The translations under genes were made by a program, and so were the position numbers. This document shows positions 1 to 14,400 of a stretch of DNA of 64,000 bases, in pieces (within the stretch, counting starts at the first letter, position 1; each line of letters opens with the position of its first letter). The stretch spans positions 3,906,001 to 3,970,000 of the forward strand of contig NZ_AP022582.1 in NCBI RefSeq assembly GCF_010731595.1, written 5' to 3'. Source of the DNA: Mycobacterium seoulense (GTDB taxonomy: Bacteria; Actinomycetota; Actinomycetes; Mycobacteriales; Mycobacteriaceae). The notes under the pieces are model-generated. The model was not told where the DNA came from and made no database searches. It saw only the letters and a program-made list of their open reading frames with translations.

Positions 1-3000
1 CCGCCCGCCACCCCGTACCGCCGGTTCGTCACCTGGCTGGCCGAGCGCGACCTCGAGGCCGCCCGGGCAGTCTGGCGCGAGGCGCTCGCCGGCTTCGACA
101 CCCCCACCCTGGTCGGCCCGCCGGCCCGACTCAAGCCCGGCCCCAAGGACACTCGCACGTTCGGGATGTCCGAGCAGACCACGTTGGCGCTGAACGAGCT
201 GGCACGTTCCAAGCACACGACCCTCAACACCGTGCTGCAGGCAGCCTGGGCGCGACTGCTGATGGGCATGACCGGCCAGCGCGACATCGTCTTCGGCACC
301 GCCGTCTCGGGGCGGCCCGTCGAACTGGCCGGCGCCGACACCATGGTCGGGCTGCTGATCAACACCGTGCCGGTGCGGGCCACTATCACGCCGGCCACCA
401 GCACCGCTGACCTGCTCGACCAACTCCACAACGCCAATAACCGCACCCTCGACCACCAGCACCTGGCGCTCAACGAGATTCACCGCACGACCGGCTACGA
501 CCAACTGTTCGACACCCTGTTCGTCTACGAGAACTACCCGATCGGCGCCACCACGTTCGCAGGCGCCGGCGGGCTGATCATTACCGAGTTCACCGGCCGC
601 GAGGCCAACCACTACCCCCTGACCATGCAGGCCACACCCGGCCCCGAACTCGGCTTCCGCATCGAGTACGACGCCCACGTGTTCGACGCCGAAAACGTTG
701 ACACGCTGATCAATCGGCTGCGGCGGATCATCCTGACGATGATTGCCGATCCACAGCTCCAATTGTCGGCGATCGACGTGCTCGAGCCCGATGAACGCAG
801 CCGCCTCGACGACATGGGCAATCGGGCGGCGCTGACCGGGCCCCCGTCGGGGCCGGTGTCGATCCCGGAACTGTTCGCCGGCCGGCTGGCCCGTTCCCCG
901 CAGGCGGTGGCCATCAGTTGCGCGGGCCGGTCGTTGACCTATCAGGATCTCGACGAGGCGTCGAATGACTTGGCGCATACGATATCTGGCTGCGGCGCCG
1001 GCCGGGGCTCGTGTGTGGCGCTGCTGTTGGAACGCTCCGCCGAAGCTGTCATCGCCATGCTCGCGGTGCTCAAGGCCGGCGCGGCGTACCTGGCGATCGA
1101 CCCGGCACTGCCCGACGAGCGGATCGGATTCATGTTGCGTGACGCCGCGCCGATCGTCGCGGTTACCACCACCGCGCTGCGCCCACGGCTGGCCGGATGT
1201 GCCCTGGCCGTCATCGATATCACCGACGACCGCACGGCCGCTCCACCCCGCTGCGAGCTACCCACGTCCGTAGCGGAGGATATCGCCTACCTCATCTACA
1301 CGTCGGGCACCACGGGCGCGCCCAAAGGGGTTGCGATCACGCATCACAACCTGGCCCATCTGGTCGATTCAGCGTCGGCGCACCTACCCGCAGACCAGGT
1401 GTGGACGCAGTGCCACTCCTACGCGTTCGACTTCTCCGTCTGGGAGATCTGGGCCGCGCTGCTCGGCGGGGGGCGCCTGGTCGTGGTGCCCGAGCAGGTG
1501 GTGAGTTCACCGAAAGACTTCCACGCCCTGCTCGTCGCCGAGCACGTCACCGTGCTCACCCAGACTCCGTCGGCCGCCGCGACGCTCTCCCCGCACGGCC
1601 TGGAGTCGGTTGCGCTGCTGCTCGGAGGCGAGGCCTGCCCGGCCGAGCTGGTGGACCGGTGGGCCCCCGGGCGGGTGGTGATCAACGCCTACGGCCCCAC
1701 CGAAACCACCGTCTACGCAACGCTCACCGCCCCGCTGGCGGCGGGTTCGGGGACGGTCCCGATCGGTGCACCGGTGTCGACGACGGCATTGTTCGTTCTC
1801 GACGAATGGCTCCACCCGGTGCCGCCGGGAGTGGTCGGCGAACTCTATGTGGCCGGACGCGGCGTCGGCGTCGGCTATGTCGGCCGGCCCGGGCTGACCG
1901 CCGCACAGTTCGTGCCCTGCCCCTTCGGTGCGCCCGGCGCGCGGATGTATCGCACCGGGGACCTGGTGCGCTGGGATCCCGACGCGCAACTGCATTACCT
2001 GGGCCGCGCCGACGACCAGGTCAAGATCCGCGGCTACCGAGTCGAACTCGGCGAAGTCCAGGCCGCGCTGGCCGAACTCGACGGCGTCGAACAGGCCGCC
2101 GTCATCACCCGCGAAGACCGCCCGGGCGACAAGCGCCTCGTCGGATACATCGTCGAAACGACCGCAGGGACAGTCGATCCCGCCGCGGCACGGGCCACAC
2201 TGGCCGAGCGACTGCCCGGTCATATGGTTCCCCTGGCGATCGTGGTGTTGCAGGCGCTGCCGCTGACGGTCAACGGCAAACTCGACGCCCGGGCCCTTCC
2301 CCCACCCGACTACACCACCGAGCACTACCGCGCCCCCGCCACCGCCGTTGAGGAGATCCTGGCCGGCATCTACGCCCAGGTGCTGGGTGTCGAGCGGGTC
2401 GGTGTCGATGACTCGTTTTTCAACCTGGGTGGGGACTCACTGTCTGCGATGCGTTTGATTGCCGCCATCAACACCGGGCTGGACGCGGACCTCGCCGTGC
2501 GCGCGTTGTTCGACGCGCCCACGGTTGCGCAGTTGGCACCCTGTCTCGACGGCGAGGCTTCCCGCCGTGAGCCGTTGGTGGTGTGCCGGCGCCCCGCGGT
2601 GATTCCACTCTCGTTCACCCAAAACCGGCTGTGGGTTCTCGACCAGTTGCAGGGACCCTCAGCGGTTTACAACATTCCAGTGGCGCTCAAGCTGGCCGGC
2701 ACGCTTGATGCAGAAGCGCTCGGCGCATCGCTGGCCGACGTGGTGACCCGGCACGAAAGCCTGCGCACGATATTTCCCGCACCCGACGGGATACCGCAGC
2801 AACTCGTCGTTTCTGCTGATCGGGCGGATTTTGGTTGGGCTGTCATCGATGCCACCGAATGGCCGTCGGCCCGACTCGATGAGGCAATCGATGAAGCGGC
2901 ACGCCATCCCTTTGCCCTGGAATTCGAAATCCCGTTGCGGGCCAAGCTCTTCCGTGTCGCCGATGACGAGCATGTGCTGGTGTGCGTGGTCCACCACATC

Positions 3001-6000
3001 GCTTTTGACGGGTGGTCACTGGCGCCGATGATCCGCGATATCGGCGAGGCGTACGCGAGCCGCTGCGCGGGGCAGGCCCCCGGCTGGCCCGAATTGCCGC
3101 TGCAATACGTGGACTACACGCTGTGGCAGCGGGCGCAGTTCGGTGCTCTCGACGACACCGACAGCCGGATCGCCGCGCAGCTGAAGTATTGGGAAGACGC
3201 CCTCGTCGACCTGCCCGAGCGCCTGGAGTTGCCGACGGATCGGCCTTATCCCTCGGTGGCTGATCAGCGTGGCGCCCAGGTGACCGTGGACTGGCCGCCC
3301 GAGTTGCAGCGACGCATACGCGAGGTTGCTCGCGACTTCAACGCGACGAGCTTCATGGTGGTTCAGACCGCCTTGGCGGTGCTGCTGTCGCGGCTCGGCT
3401 CGAGTTCCGACGTGGCGGTGGGTTTCCCGATCGCCGGACGTCGTGATCCCGCGCTCGACGACCTGGTGGGTTTCTTCGTCAACACCTTGGTGCTGCGGGT
3501 CGACGTGGCCGGAGATCCGACCGCTGCCGAGTTGTTGGCCCAAGTGCGTCGGCGTAGCCTGCTTGCCTTCGAGCATCAAGACGTGCCGTTCGAGGTGCTC
3601 GTCGACCGGCTCAACCCCACCCGGTCGTTGAGCCATCATCCGCTGGTTCAGGTGGCATTGGCGTGGCAGAACCTGCCGGGCGACGCCAGCGAGGCCGCCG
3701 CCGGGTCGGCGTTGGGTGATCTGCAGGTGACCGAGGTGCCGATAGGCACCCACACCGCCCGCATGGACCTGACCTTCTCGCTGTCCGAACACTGGACCGA
3801 TGCCAATGCGCCCGACGGCATTCGGGGCGCGGTTGAATTCCGCACCGACGTGTTCGACCCCGATACCGTGAGCACGCTCGTCGAGCGGTTCCAGCGGGTC
3901 CTGGTGGCGATGACCGCCGATCCGCGGGCCCGGTTGTCGTCGATCGACGTGTTGGACGCTGCCGAGCACGCCCGTCTGGACAATACGTCTAACCGGGCGA
4001 TCCTGACCCGGCCCGCGCCCGAGCCGGTTTCGATACCGGCGCTGTTTGCCGGACGCGTGACGCGCAACCCCGACGCGGTCGCGATCAGCGACGGGGCGCA
4101 CTGCTGGACCTACCGCGAACTGGACGTGGCGTCGAACCGGTTGGCGCACTTCCTGACTGGGTATGGCGCGGGTCCCGGTGAGAGCGTGGCGCTGCTGTTC
4201 TCTCGCTCGGCCGAGGCCATCATCGCGATCTTATCGGTGCTCAAGACCGGGGCGGCTTATCTCCCGATCGACCCGGCGCTACCGCAGGCGCGGGTCGAAT
4301 TCATGCTCGCCGATGCCGCGCCGATCGCCGCGATCACCACCACAGACCTGCGGCCGCGGCTGGACGGGCACGAGTTGACGGTCCTCGACGTGCGCGACGT
4401 CGCCGTGGACGCCCAACCCCGCACACCACTGCCTGCGCCGGCCCCCGACGACATCGCGTATCTCATCTACACCTCCGGCACCACCGGTGTGCCCAAAGGT
4501 GTTGCCATCAGTCATCACAACGTCACGCAACTGCTCGGTTCACTGGACGCCGGCCTGCCCCCGACGGGCGTTTGGCCGCAGTGCCATTCCTTGGCCTTCG
4601 ACGTCTCGGTGTGGGAGATCTTCGGCGCCCTCCTGCGCGGTGGGCGGGTGGTGGTGGTGAGCGAAGACGTGACAACGTCACCGACCGACTTCCACGACGC
4701 GCTGGTCACCGGGCAAATCGATGTGCTCACGCAGACCCCTTCTGCGGCAGGTGTGTTGTCGCCCGAAGGTCTGGAGGCGGCGGCGCTGGTGGTGGTCGGT
4801 GAGGCTTGCGCCCCCGAAGTGGTTGATCAATGGGCGCCCGGGCGAGTGATGATCAATGCCTACGGCCCGACCGAGACGACGATGTGTGTCGCGATCAGTG
4901 CGCCGTTGACCGCCGGGGCGGGGACCGTGCCGATCGGTGCGCCGGTGCCCGGGGCGGCGTTGTTCGTCCTGGACGAGTCGTTGCTTCAGGTACCGCCGGG
5001 GGTAGTCGGTGAGCTGTACGTCGCCGGTCGCGGCGTCGGCGTCGGCTATCTGCGCCGGGCGGGGCTGACCGCGGCTCGATTTGTGGCCTGCCCGTTCGGA
5101 GGCCCGGGGGCGCGGATGTATCGCACCGGGGATCTGGTGCGCTGGGGCCGCGACGGGCAACTGCACTACCTGGGGCGCGCCGACGAACAGGTCAAGATCC
5201 GCGGTTACCGCGTCGAACTCGGCGAAATCCGAATGGCCCTGGCCGCGCTCGACGGCGTCGACCACGCCGCCGTCATCGCCCGCGAAGACCACCCCGGCGA
5301 CAAACGGCTCGTCGGCTACATCACCGGCACCGCCGACCCGGTCGCCGCCCGTGCCGCCCTGGCCGAGCGGCTGCCCGGCTACATGGTGCCCGCTGCCGTT
5401 CTCGCATTGGACGTGCTGCCCCTGACAGCCAACAAGAAACTCGACACCCGCGCCCTTCCGGCGCCCGACTACTCCAAGGTCGATCACTACCGCGCCCCGA
5501 CCGACGCCGTCGAGGAAATCCTCACGGGCGTCTACGCCCAGGTCCTGGGACTCGAGCGCGTAGGGGTGGACGACTCCTTCTTCGACCTTGGCGGCGACAG
5601 CATTTCGTCGATGCAGGTGGTCGCCCGCGCCCGCGCCGCCGGCCTCGCGTGCCGCCCGCGCGACATCTTCGTCGAACAGACCGTGGCCCGACTGGCCCGG
5701 GTAGCCCACGTCACCGAGGGCCTTGGCGCTGCTGTGGATGACGGCGTCGGGCCGATCACGCCCACCCCAATCATGCGCTGGCTGCACGACATCGACGGCC
5801 CCGTCGACCAGTTCAACCAGACCATGCTGATACAGGCGCCGCCCGGGGTCACCCAGCCCGACGTGGTGGTGGTCTTGCAAGCCCTGCTGGACCGCCATGC
5901 CATGCTGCGGCTGCACGTCGCCGATGGCGATGCCGGCGAGTGGACGCCGGCCGTGCGCGAGGCCGGTGCGGTGGATGCCGGGGGGTGCCTGCACGGCGTC

Positions 6001-8400
6001 GCGGTGTTGACCGAGGCCGCGGTGGCGGATGCCCGGTCGCGCCTAGACCCCGCCGGCGGGGTGATGCTCAGCGCGCTGTGGGTGGCCGACACCGGTCAGC
6101 TGGCGCTGATCATCCACCATCTCGCTGTGGACGCAGTGTCCTGGCGAATCCTGTTGGAAGACCTCAACATCGCCTGGGCTCAACACCGCAGCGGCCAGCC
6201 GGTCGCACTGCCCGCGGGCGGGACGCCATTCCAGCGCTGGGCGGCACTGCTCGCCGAGCACGCCCAACAGCCTGCGGTGGTGGATCTTGCCGGCACCTGG
6301 CAACAGGTGGCGGCGACCCCGGCCGCCCTGACCCCGCCAAAACCCGAGACCGACACCTACGCCAGCGCGGGACACCTGGCGGTTTCGCTGGACACCGAGA
6401 CCACCCGCCTGCTGCTCGGTGAGGTTCCCGTGGCTTTTCGCACCGGCATTCAGGACATCCTGTTGATCGCCTTCGGGTTGGCGTGGGCCGAGTTCTCGGG
6501 CTCGAGGGGTGGCGCGCCCATCGGGATCGACGTCGAGGGCCACGGCCGGTACGAGGACCTGGCCCCTGATGTCGACCTGTCCCGCACCGTGGGCTGGTTC
6601 ACCACCAAGTACCCGGTGTCGCTGGCGGTCGATGAGGTGCGCTGGACGCAGCTGGTGGCCGGTGACGCCGCCGTCGGCCCAATCGTCAAGCGGGCCAAGG
6701 AACAACTGCGCGCCCTGCCCGACGGCCTGACCTACGGTCTGCTGCGCTACCTCAACACCGATGTCGCGCTCCCCGGGTCCGATCCGACGATCGGGTTCAA
6801 CTATTTCGGGCGGCTGGGCGCGGCCGAGGCGACCGTCGATCTGTGGCGGATCAGCCAGGATGGTTTGGCGATCTCCACCTCCGCGGCGGCGGTGCCCATG
6901 CCGCTGGCGCACACCCTGGAACTCAACGCCGGCACTGTCGACACGGCCACCGGCCCTCGCCTGCACGCCGACTGGACCTGGGCGCCTTCGGTGCTCGATC
7001 ACACCCGGGTCGCCCGGCTCAGCCAGCTGTGGTTCGAGGCGCTGGCCGGCATCTGTGCCCACGTCCAACGCGGCGGCGGCGGTATCACCCCCTCCGACGT
7101 CTCCCCCGCCCACCTCACCCAACGGCAGATCGACGAACTGCAGCGGCAGTACCGGATCGCCGACATCCTGCCGCTCACCCCTCTCCAGCAGGGACTGCTG
7201 TTCCACTCCGCCCGGCAGAACAGCGACAACGACCTGTACGCAATGCAACTCGACATCACCGTCGCCGGCCCGCTCCACCCCGATCGCCTGCACGATGCCG
7301 TGAACGCCGTCGTCGCCCGTCACCCCAACCTGGCCGCCCGATTCTGCAGCAAATTCGACCAGCCGGTACAGGTCATCCCCGCTGATCCCCAAATACCGTG
7401 GCAATACTTAGAATTCGATACCGATGTCGATGAGCGGGTCCGGCAAACATGCGCCGCCGAGCGCGCCGCGGTATGCGACCTCGAGGTGTCGCCGGCTTTT
7501 CGGGTCGCGCTGATCCGCACCGCGCGCGAGCAGTATCGCGTGGTCCTGACCAATCACCACATCGTGCTCGACGGGTGGTCATTGCCCATCCTGCTGCAAG
7601 AGATCTTCGCCAGTTACTACGGCCAGCGGCTGCCGGCGGCCGGGTCATATCGTCGGTTTGTCACCTGGCTCGCCGGGCGAGACCTGCCCGCCGCCGAGGC
7701 GGCCTGGCGTGAGGTGCTGGCCGGGTTCGAGACTCCCACACTGGTCGGACCGCCGGGCCCGCCCAAGCTGGGACCGCGAGCCGTGGCCTCGGCACGGGTG
7801 CCCGAGGACACCACCAAGGCCGTCAACGAGCTGGCCCGCTCCTGTCACACCACCGTCAACACCGTGCTTCAGGGCGCCTGGGCACAGGTATTGATGTCGA
7901 TGACGGGCCGGCGTGACGTCGTCTTCGGCGCCGCGGTCTCGGGACGGCCCGCCGAGGTGGCAGACGCGGAATCGATTGTGGGGCTGATGATCAACACGGT
8001 CCCGGTGCGGGCCACCATCACACCGGCCACCACCATCGCCGACCTGCTCGGCCAACTCCAGAGTGCCCACAACCACACACTCGACCATCAGCATCTGGCG
8101 CTCAACGAAATTCACCGCATCACCGGGCACGACCAACTGTTCGACACGCTGTTCGTGTTCGAGAACTACCCGATCGACGCCACCGCATTGTTGAGCAACA
8201 ACGGATTGGCCATCACCGACTTCACCGGCACCGAATCCACCCATTACCCGCTGACGATGCAGGCCAGACCCGACCGCGAATTGCTCCTGCGCGTCGAATA
8301 CGACAGCCACGTATTCGACGCGGCCGCAATCGAGGCGTTGATCGAGCGCTTCCAGCGGGCGCTGATGGCCATGACCACCGATCTGGAGAGTCAATCGTGA
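1..8400 (+). CDS. Non-ribosomal peptide synthetase, modules 1-2 in window (5' end missing)
   Basis: Assembly-line enzyme that activates amino acids and joins them on carrier domains. The reading frame is open from base 1, so the start lies upstream. Domains in order: end of a condensation domain (to ~700); adenylation A1 (~830-2330, YTSGTTG core near 1297, NAYGPTE near 1684); carrier protein (LGGDS, Ser codon 2437); condensation (HHIAFDG near 2995); A2 (~4010-5500); carrier (Ser 5599); epimerase ([10 protein letters not shown] near 6115, EGHGR near 6537); final condensation (NHHIVLDGW near 7552). Reading the pocket residues against PheA numbering by eye gives DFWTLGAVY for A1 and DVWTVVAMC for A2. 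The second is phenylalanine-like; the first is not assigned. The partial first condensation domain resembles the ones that follow epimerases, so the missing upstream module probably delivers a D-residue. The protein ends after a condensation domain, so its last module is completed by the A domain of the next gene, which overlaps by 4 bp. Confidence 0.96.
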   Translation, partial: PPATPYRRFVTWLAERDLEAARAVWREALAGFDTPTLVGPPARLKPGPKDTRTFGMSEQTTLALNELARSKHTTLNTVLQAAWARLLMGMTGQRDIVFGTAVSGRPVELAGADTMVGLLINTVPVRATITPATSTADLLDQLHNANNRTLDHQHLALNEIHRTTGYDQLFDTLFVYENYPIGATTFAGAGGLIITEFTGREANHYPLTMQATPGPELGFRIEYDAHVFDAENVDTLINRLRRIILTMIADPQLQLSAIDVLEPDERSRLDDMGNRAALTGPPSGPVSIPELFAGRLARSPQAVAISCAGRSLTYQDLDEASNDLAHTISGCGAGRGSCVALLLERSAEAVIAMLAVLKAGAAYLAIDPALPDERIGFMLRDAAPIVAVTTTALRPRLAGCALAVIDITDDRTAAPPRCELPTSVAEDIAYLIYTSGTTGAPKGVAITHHNLAHLVDSASAHLPADQVWTQCHSYAFDFSVWEIWAALLGGGRLVVVPEQVVSSPKDFHALLVAEHVTVLTQTPSAAATLSPHGLESVALLLGGEACPAELVDRWAPGRVVINAYGPTETTVYATLTAPLAAGSGTVPIGAPVSTTALFVLDEWLHPVPPGVVGELYVAGRGVGVGYVGRPGLTAAQFVPCPFGAPGARMYRTGDLVRWDPDAQLHYLGRADDQVKIRGYRVELGEVQAALAELDGVEQAAVITREDRPGDKRLVGYIVETTAGTVDPAAARATLAERLPGHMVPLAIVVLQALPLTVNGKLDARALPPPDYTTEHYRAPATAVEEILAGIYAQVLGVERVGVDDSFFNLGGDSLSAMRLIAAINTGLDADLAVRALFDAPTVAQLAPCLDGEASRREPLVVCRRPAVIPLSFTQNRLWVLDQLQGPSAVYNIPVALKLAGTLDAEALGASLADVVTRHESLRTIFPAPDGIPQQLVVSADRADFGWAVIDATEWPSARLDEAIDEAARHPFALEFEIPLRAKLFRVADDEHVLVCVVHHIAFDGWSLAPMIRDIGEAYASRCAGQAPGWPELPLQYVDYTLWQRAQFGALDDTDSRIAAQLKYWEDALVDLPERLELPTDRPYPSVADQRGAQVTVDWPPELQRRIREVARDFNATSFMVVQTALAVLLSRLGSSSDVAVGFPIAGRRDPALDDLVGFFVNTLVLRVDVAGDPTAAELLAQVRRRSLLAFEHQDVPFEVLVDRLNPTRSLSHHPLVQVALAWQNLPGDASEAAAGSALGDLQVTEVPIGTHTARMDLTFSLSEHWTDANAPDGIRGAVEFRTDVFDPDTVSTLVERFQRVLVAMTADPRARLSSIDVLDAAEHARLDNTSNRAILTRPAPEPVSIPALFAGRVTRNPDAVAISDGAHCWTYRELDVASNRLAHFLTGYGAGPGESVALLFSRSAEAIIAILSVLKTGAAYLPIDPALPQARVEFMLADAAPIAAITTTDLRPRLDGHELTVLDVRDVAVDAQPRTPLPAPAPDDIAYLIYTSGTTGVPKGVAISHHNVTQLLGSLDAGLPPTGVWPQCHSLAFDVSVWEIFGALLRGGRVVVVSEDVTTSPTDFHDALVTGQIDVLTQTPSAAGVLSPEGLEAAALVVVGEACAPEVVDQWAPGRVMINAYGPTETTMCVAISAPLTAGAGTVPIGAPVPGAALFVLDESLLQVPPGVVGELYVAGRGVGVGYLRRAGLTAARFVACPFGGPGARMYRTGDLVRWGRDGQLHYLGRADEQVKIRGYRVELGEIRMALAALDGVDHAAVIAREDHPGDKRLVGYITGTADPVAARAALAERLPGYMVPAAVLALDVLPLTANKKLDTRALPAPDYSKVDHYRAPTDAVEEILTGVYAQVLGLERVGVDDSFFDLGGDSISSMQVVARARAAGLACRPRDIFVEQTVARLARVAHVTEGLGAAVDDGVGPITPTPIMRWLHDIDGPVDQFNQTMLIQAPPGVTQPDVVVVLQALLDRHAMLRLHVADGDAGEWTPAVREAGAVDAGGCLHGVAVLTEAAVADARSRLDPAGGVMLSALWVADTGQLALIIHHLAVDAVSWRILLEDLNIAWAQHRSGQPVALPAGGTPFQRWAALLAEHAQQPAVVDLAGTWQQVAATPAALTPPKPETDTYASAGHLAVSLDTETTRLLLGEVPVAFRTGIQDILLIAFGLAWAEFSGSRGGAPIGIDVEGHGRYEDLAPDVDLSRTVGWFTTKYPVSLAVDEVRWTQLVAGDAAVGPIVKRAKEQLRALPDGLTYGLLRYLNTDVALPGSDPTIGFNYFGRLGAAEATVDLWRISQDGLAISTSAAAVPMPLAHTLELNAGTVDTATGPRLHADWTWAPSVLDHTRVARLSQLWFEALAGICAHVQRGGGGITPSDVSPAHLTQRQIDELQRQYRIADILPLTPLQQGLLFHSARQNSDNDLYAMQLDITVAGPLHPDRLHDAVNAVVARHPNLAARFCSKFDQPVQVIPADPQIPWQYLEFDTDVDERVRQTCAAERAAVCDLEVSPAFRVALIRTAREQYRVVLTNHHIVLDGWSLPILLQEIFASYYGQRLPAAGSYRRFVTWLAGRDLPAAEAAWREVLAGFETPTLVGPPGPPKLGPRAVASARVPEDTTKAVNELARSCHTTVNTVLQGAWAQVLMSMTGRRDVVFGAAVSGRPAEVADAESIVGLMINTVPVRATITPATTIADLLGQLQSAHNHTLDHQHLALNEIHRITGHDQLFDTLFVFENYPIDATALLSNNGLAITDFTGTESTHYPLTMQARPDRELLLRVEYDSHVFDAAAIEALIERFQRALMAMTTDLESQS

Positions 8401-11400
8401 CCACCAACCCAACACGACGGTTGTTCTCCATCGATCTCGTCAACGACGCGGAGCACGCTCACCTGGATGAGTGGAGCAACCGGGCGATACTGACCAAGCC
8501 CGCCGCGCCGGTGTCGATTCCGGTGCTGTTCTCCGCCCAGGTGGAACGCGACCCCGAGGCGGTGGCGGTGACCTTCGAGGGCCGCTCGATGACCTACGGC
8601 GAGCTCGACGAGGCGTCGAACCGGTTGGCGCACCTACTTGTTGGATACGGTGCCGGCCCGGGCACGTGCGTGGCGCTGCTGTTCTCCCGGTCGGCCGAGG
8701 CGATCGCGGCGATCCTGGCCGTGCTCAAGACCGGGGCGGCGTACCTGCCGATCGACCCGGCGGTGCCGGCGACCCGCATAGAATTCATGGTTACCGACGC
8801 CGCACCGATTGCCGCGGTCACCACCGCCGCGCAGGCCGGCCGGCTGCACGGGCACGGCCTGACCGTCATCGACATCGACGACCCGCGCATCGCCACCCAG
8901 CCCGGTACCGCACTACCGGCCCCGGCCCCCGACGGCATCGCCCACATCATCTACACCTCGGGCACCACCGGCGTCCCCAAAGGCGTTGCGGTTAGCCATC
9001 ACAACGTCACCCGGCTGTTCGACTCACTCGACGTCGGGCTGGAACTCACCCCGGCGCAGGTGTGGAGCCAGTGCCATTCCTACGCGTTCGACTTCTCCGT
9101 GTGGGAGATCTGGGGCGCCCTGCTGTTCGGCGGGCGGCTGGTCGTGGTGCCCGAGGCGGTAGCCGGCTCGCCGCCCGACCTGCACGCCCTGCTCGTCGCC
9201 GAACACGTCACCGTGTTGAGCCAAACCCCCTCAGCGGCAGCCGCACTCTCCCCCGAGGGATTGGAATCGGTGGCGCTGATGGCCGCCGGTGAGGCCTGCC
9301 CCGCCGACCTGGTCGACCGCTGGGCGCCCGGGCGCGTGATGATCAACGGCTACGGCCCGACCGAGACCACGGTCTACGCCACCATCAGCGCCCCACTGAC
9401 CCCCGGTTCGGCGGTGGTGCCCATCGGGACACCCGTGCCGGGGGCGGCGCTGTTCGTCCTCGACGAGTCGCTGCACCCGGTGCCGCCCGGGGCGGTCGGT
9501 GAACTCTACGTGGCCGGTCACGGCGTCGGAGTGGGGTATGTGCGCCGGGCCGGGTTGACCGCGTCACGGTTTGTCGCCTGCCCCTTCGGCGGAGCAGGAG
9601 CGCGCATGTATCGCACCGGGGATCTGGTGCGCTGGGGCCGCGACGGCCAACTGGACTACCTGGGGCGCGCCGACCAACAGGTCAAAATCCGCGGCTACCG
9701 CATCGAACTCGGCGAGATCCAAGCGGCCCTGACCGCACTCGACGGCGTCGACCGCGCCGCCGTCATCGCCCGCGAAGACCGCCCCGGCGACAAACGGCTG
9801 GTCGGCTACATCACCGGCACCGCCGACCCGACCACCGCGCGTGCCGCGCTGGCCGAGCGGCTGCCCGGCTACATGGTGCCCGCCGCGATCGTGAGGCTGC
9901 AGACGCTGCCCGTCACGGTCAACGGGAAACTCGACACCCGCGCCCTGCCGGCGCCGGAATACCAGGATGCCGACCGCTACCGCGCCCCCACCAACGCCAT
10001 CGAAGAGATCCTGGCCGGCATCTACGCCCAAGTCCTCGGACTCGACCGGGTCGGCGTCGATGACTCGTTCTTCGACCTGGGCGGGAATTCGGTGTCCGCG
10101 ATGCGCCTCGTCGGCGCGCTCAACACCGCCCTGGACGCCGACCTCGACATGCACGCCCTGTTCGACTTCCCCACGATTGCCCAATTGACGCCCCGTATCA
10201 GCAGGGAGGGTGGTCGGCGTAAGCCGTTGGTGGCCGTCGAGCGGCCCGCGGTGGTGCCGTTGTCGTTTGCCCAGAATCGGTTGTGGTTCCTCGACCAATT
10301 GCAAGGGCCCTCAGCGGTTTACAACATGGCGGTGGTCTTGCGGTTGCGCGGGCACCTCGATGTCGACGCGCTGGGCGCGGGGCTGGTCGACGTGGTGGCG
10401 CGCCACGAGAGCCTGCGCACACTGATCGCCGCACCCGACGGCATACCCCGGCAGCAGGTGGTGTCCGCCGAGCCGACCGATTTCGGTTGGGAACTCATCG
10501 ACGCCGCCGCCTGGTCGCCGGGCCGGCTGAGTGCGGCCATCGAGGAGGCGGCGGGTCACACCTTTGACCTGGCAACCCAAATCCCTTTGCGGGCAAAGCT
10601 TTTCCGTGTCGGCGATGATGAGCACGTGTTGGTGGGCGTGGTGCACCATATCGCCGCCGACGGCTGGTCGATCACCCCTCTGATGCGTGACCTGGGCATG
10701 GCGTATGCCAGCCGAAGCGCGGGGCGGTCCCCAGCGTGGGCCGAATTGCCGGTGCAATACGTCGATTACACGTTGTGGCAACGCGAACAGTTTGGTGATC
10801 TGGACGACGACCACAGCCCCATCGCCGGCCAACTCGCCTACTGGCAGGATGCCCTGGCCGGCATGCCCGAATGCCTGCACTTGCCAACCGATCGGCCTTA
10901 TCCGCCGGTGGCCGATCAGCGCGGCGCCAAGGCAGCCGTGGACTGGCCGGCGGCGCTCCAGCAACGAGTGCGCGAGCTCGCCGTCGAGCACAACGCGACC
11001 AGCTTCATGGTGGTGCAGACCGCCCTGGCGGTGCTGCTGTCGCGGCTCAGCGCGAGTTCCGATGTGGCGGTGGGGTTTCCGATCGCCGGGCGTGGTGATC
11101 CCGCGCTCGACGAGCTGGTCGGGTTCTTCGTCAACACCCTGGTGTTGCGGGTCGATCTGACCGGAGATCCCAGCTTCGCCGAGCTGCTGGCCCAGGTGCG
11201 CCGGCGTAGCCTGGCCGCCTACGATCGTCAGGACGTGCCCTTCGAGGTGCTGGTCGAGCGCCTCAACCCCGCCCGATCCCTGGCCCATCACCCGCTGATC
11301 CAGGTGATGTTGTCCTGGCAGAACCTTCCCGGGCACGAAAACCACGACCCCGCCGCCGGATTGGCGCTGGGCGATCTGCAGGTCACCCAGATGCCGGTGG

Positions 11401-14400
11401 ACAGCCACACCGCCCGGATGGATCTGTCGTTCTCCCTGGCCGAACGCTTCACCGAGGCCGGTGCGGCCGCCGGGATCGGCGGGGCGGTGGAATTCCGCAC
11501 CGACGTGTTCGACACCGCAACCGTCGACGCCTTCATCGAGCGGTTCGAACGCGTCCTGGGGGCGATGACCGCCGACCCGGACCAGCGGTTGTCGTCGGTG
11601 GACGTGCTGGATGCCGGTGAACATGCCCGGCTGGATGAGGTCGGCAACCGGGCGGTGTTGACCGGGCCCGCACCAGCGCCCGTGTCGGTTCCGGAGTTGT
11701 TCGCCGACCACGTGGCCCGCTCGCCGCAGGCGGTCGCGATCCGCTGCGGCGGCCGCTCACTGACCTACCGCGAACTCGACGAGGCCGCGAACCGGCTGGG
11801 GCACCTGCTGGCCGCCGATGGTGTGCGGCCGGGCTCGTGTGTGGCGCTGTTGTTGGAGCGGTCCGCGGAGGCGGTCGCGGCGATGCTGGCGGTACTCAAG
11901 TCCGGGGCGGCCTATCTCGCGATCGACCCCGCGCTGCCCGATACCCGGATCGAGTTCATGATCACCGATGCCGCGCCGACCGCCGCTGTCACGACGGCGG
12001 GGCTGCGGTCGCGACTGGACGGGTATGACCTACTGGTCATCGATGTCGACGATCCCGCTGTCGACGGCCAGCCCAATACCGCATTGCCGGCGCCCGCCCC
12101 GGACGACATCGCCTACCTGATCTACACCTCGGGCACTACCGGCGTCCCCAAGGGCGTGGCCATCAGCCACCGCAACCTGACCCACTTGGCTCAGTCAGCG
12201 CCCCCAGGCCTGCCCGGTGCCCAGGTGTGGACCCAATGCCACTCCTATGCCTTCGACTTCTCGGTGTGGGAGATCTGGGCTGCGCTGCTCGGCGGAGGGC
12301 GCCTGGTGGTGGTACCCGAGGATTTGACGGCCTCGCCAGAGGACTTCCACGCCTTGTTGGTCGGCGAACAGGTCAACGTGCTCACCCAGACCCCGTCCGC
12401 GGTGGCCGCACTCTCGCCGCAGGGGTTGGATTCGGTGGCGTTGCTGCTCGGCGGTGAGGCCGTCGCCGCCGAGGTGGTGGATCGGTGGGCACCCGGACGG
12501 GTGGTGATCAACGCCTACGGCCCGACCGAGGCGACGGTGTACGCGTCGATGAGCGCGCCTTTACCGGCGGGGTCGGGTGCGGCGCCGATCGGGGCGCCGG
12601 TGCCGACCGCGGCCTTGTTCGTCCTCGACGAGTGGCTGCGCCCCCTGCCGGCCGGGGTGGTCGGCGAGTTGTATGTGGCCGGCCGCGGCGTGGGGGTCGG
12701 GTATGTGCGACGGCCGGGGTTGACCGCGGCACGGTTCGTCCCCTGTCCCTTCGGCGGACCCGGGACGCGGATGTATCGCACCGGCGATCTGGTGCGGTGG
12801 GGTCCCGATGGACAGCTGCGCTACCTCGGACGCGCCGACGATCAGGTCAAAATCCGCGGGTACCGCATCGAACTCGGTGAGATCCAGGCCGCACTGGCCG
12901 GGCTGGACGGTGTGGACCAGGCGGTGGTGATCGCCCGCGAGGACCGTCCCGGCGACAAACGCCTGGTCGGCTACATCACCGGAACGGCACGCCCGGCCGA
13001 GGCGCGCGCCCTGCTGGCTGAGCGGCTCCCCGCCTATATGGTTCCCGCCGCGGTGGTGGCTGTCGGCGCGTTGCCGTTGACGGTCAACAACAAGCTCGAC
13101 ACTCGCGCCCTGCCGGCACCGGAGTACCGCGATGGCGATCGCTACCGCGCACCGACCAACGCGGTCGAGGAGGTTCTGGCCGGCATCTACGCCCAGGTGC
13201 TGGGGCTGGAGCGGGTCGGGGTCGACGACTCGTTCTTCGACCTGGGCGGGGACAGCATCTTGTCGATGCAGGTGGTGGCCCAGGCCCGGGCGGCAGGCCT
13301 GACGTGTCGGCCGCGCGACATCTTCGTCGAGCAGACGGTGGCCCGCCTGGCCCGAGTGGCCGTGGCGGCCGGCGGTGCAGCCGTCCCGGTCGATGAGGGT
13401 GTCGGGCCGGTGCCGGCAACCCCGATCATGAGCTGGCTGCGCACCGTGGACGGCCCGACCGACCAGTTCAACCAAACGATGGTCGTGCAAGCACCGGCCG
13501 GGGTCTCCGGGGTCGACGTGGCGATCGTTCTTCAGGCGCTGCTGGACCGGCACGCCATGCTGCGGCTACGCGCCGACACCGATGACGCCGGAGGGTGGTC
13601 ACTCCAGGTTCCCGAGCCGGGTTCGGTCGACTCCGGTGCTTACCTGCACACCGTCGACGTGCTCTCGGACGAGGCGCTGTCGGAGGCCCGGTCACGGTTG
13701 AACCCGGCCGCCGGGGTGATGGTGCGCGCGGTATGGGCGACCGCCACCGGCCAGCTGGCGCTGATCATTCACCACCTGGCCATCGACGCGGTGTCCTGGC
13801 GAATCCTGTTGGAGGACTTGAATATCGCGTGGGCCCAGCATCACAGCGGTCAACCGATTGCGCTGCCGGCGGCCGGGACCTCATTCGCCCGCTGGGCGGC
13901 ACTCCTCAATGAGCACGCCCACACCCCCGCGGTCGTCGACCAGGCCGACACCTGGCGAAAGGTGCTGGCGACCCCGGCCGCGTTACCGCCGGTACAACCC
14001 GAACGTGATACCTATGCCAGCGCCGGGCACCTGACGGCAGCACTGGATGTCGAGACGACCCGCCTGCTGCTCGGTGAGGTGCCCGCGGCGTTTCACACCG
14101 GGATCACCGACATCCTGTTGATCGCATTCGGGATGGCGTGGGCCGAATACGTGGGCGCACTCAGCGGCGCGCCCGTCGGCATCGACGTTGAGGGCCATGG
14201 GCGCCACGACGACCTGTTCCCCGGCGTGGACTTGTCGCGCACCGTGGGCTGGTTCACCACCAAATACCCGGTTTCGCTGGCGGTCGGTGGACTGCGCTGG
14301 ACCCAGGTCGTGGCCGGCGAAGCGGCGTTGGGTGCGGTGATCAAAGGCGGCAAAGAACAACTCCGCGCCCTGCCCGACGGCCTGACCTACGGGCTGCTGC

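Noticed and set aside
10311..11711. Long minus-strand frame opposite the NRPS, and similar ones at 4678-5994, 21201-22658 and 23325-25097
   Set aside because: Antisense shadows of high-GC codon bias. The forward frame shows uninterrupted NRPS domains and the shadow proteins have no recognisable motifs.
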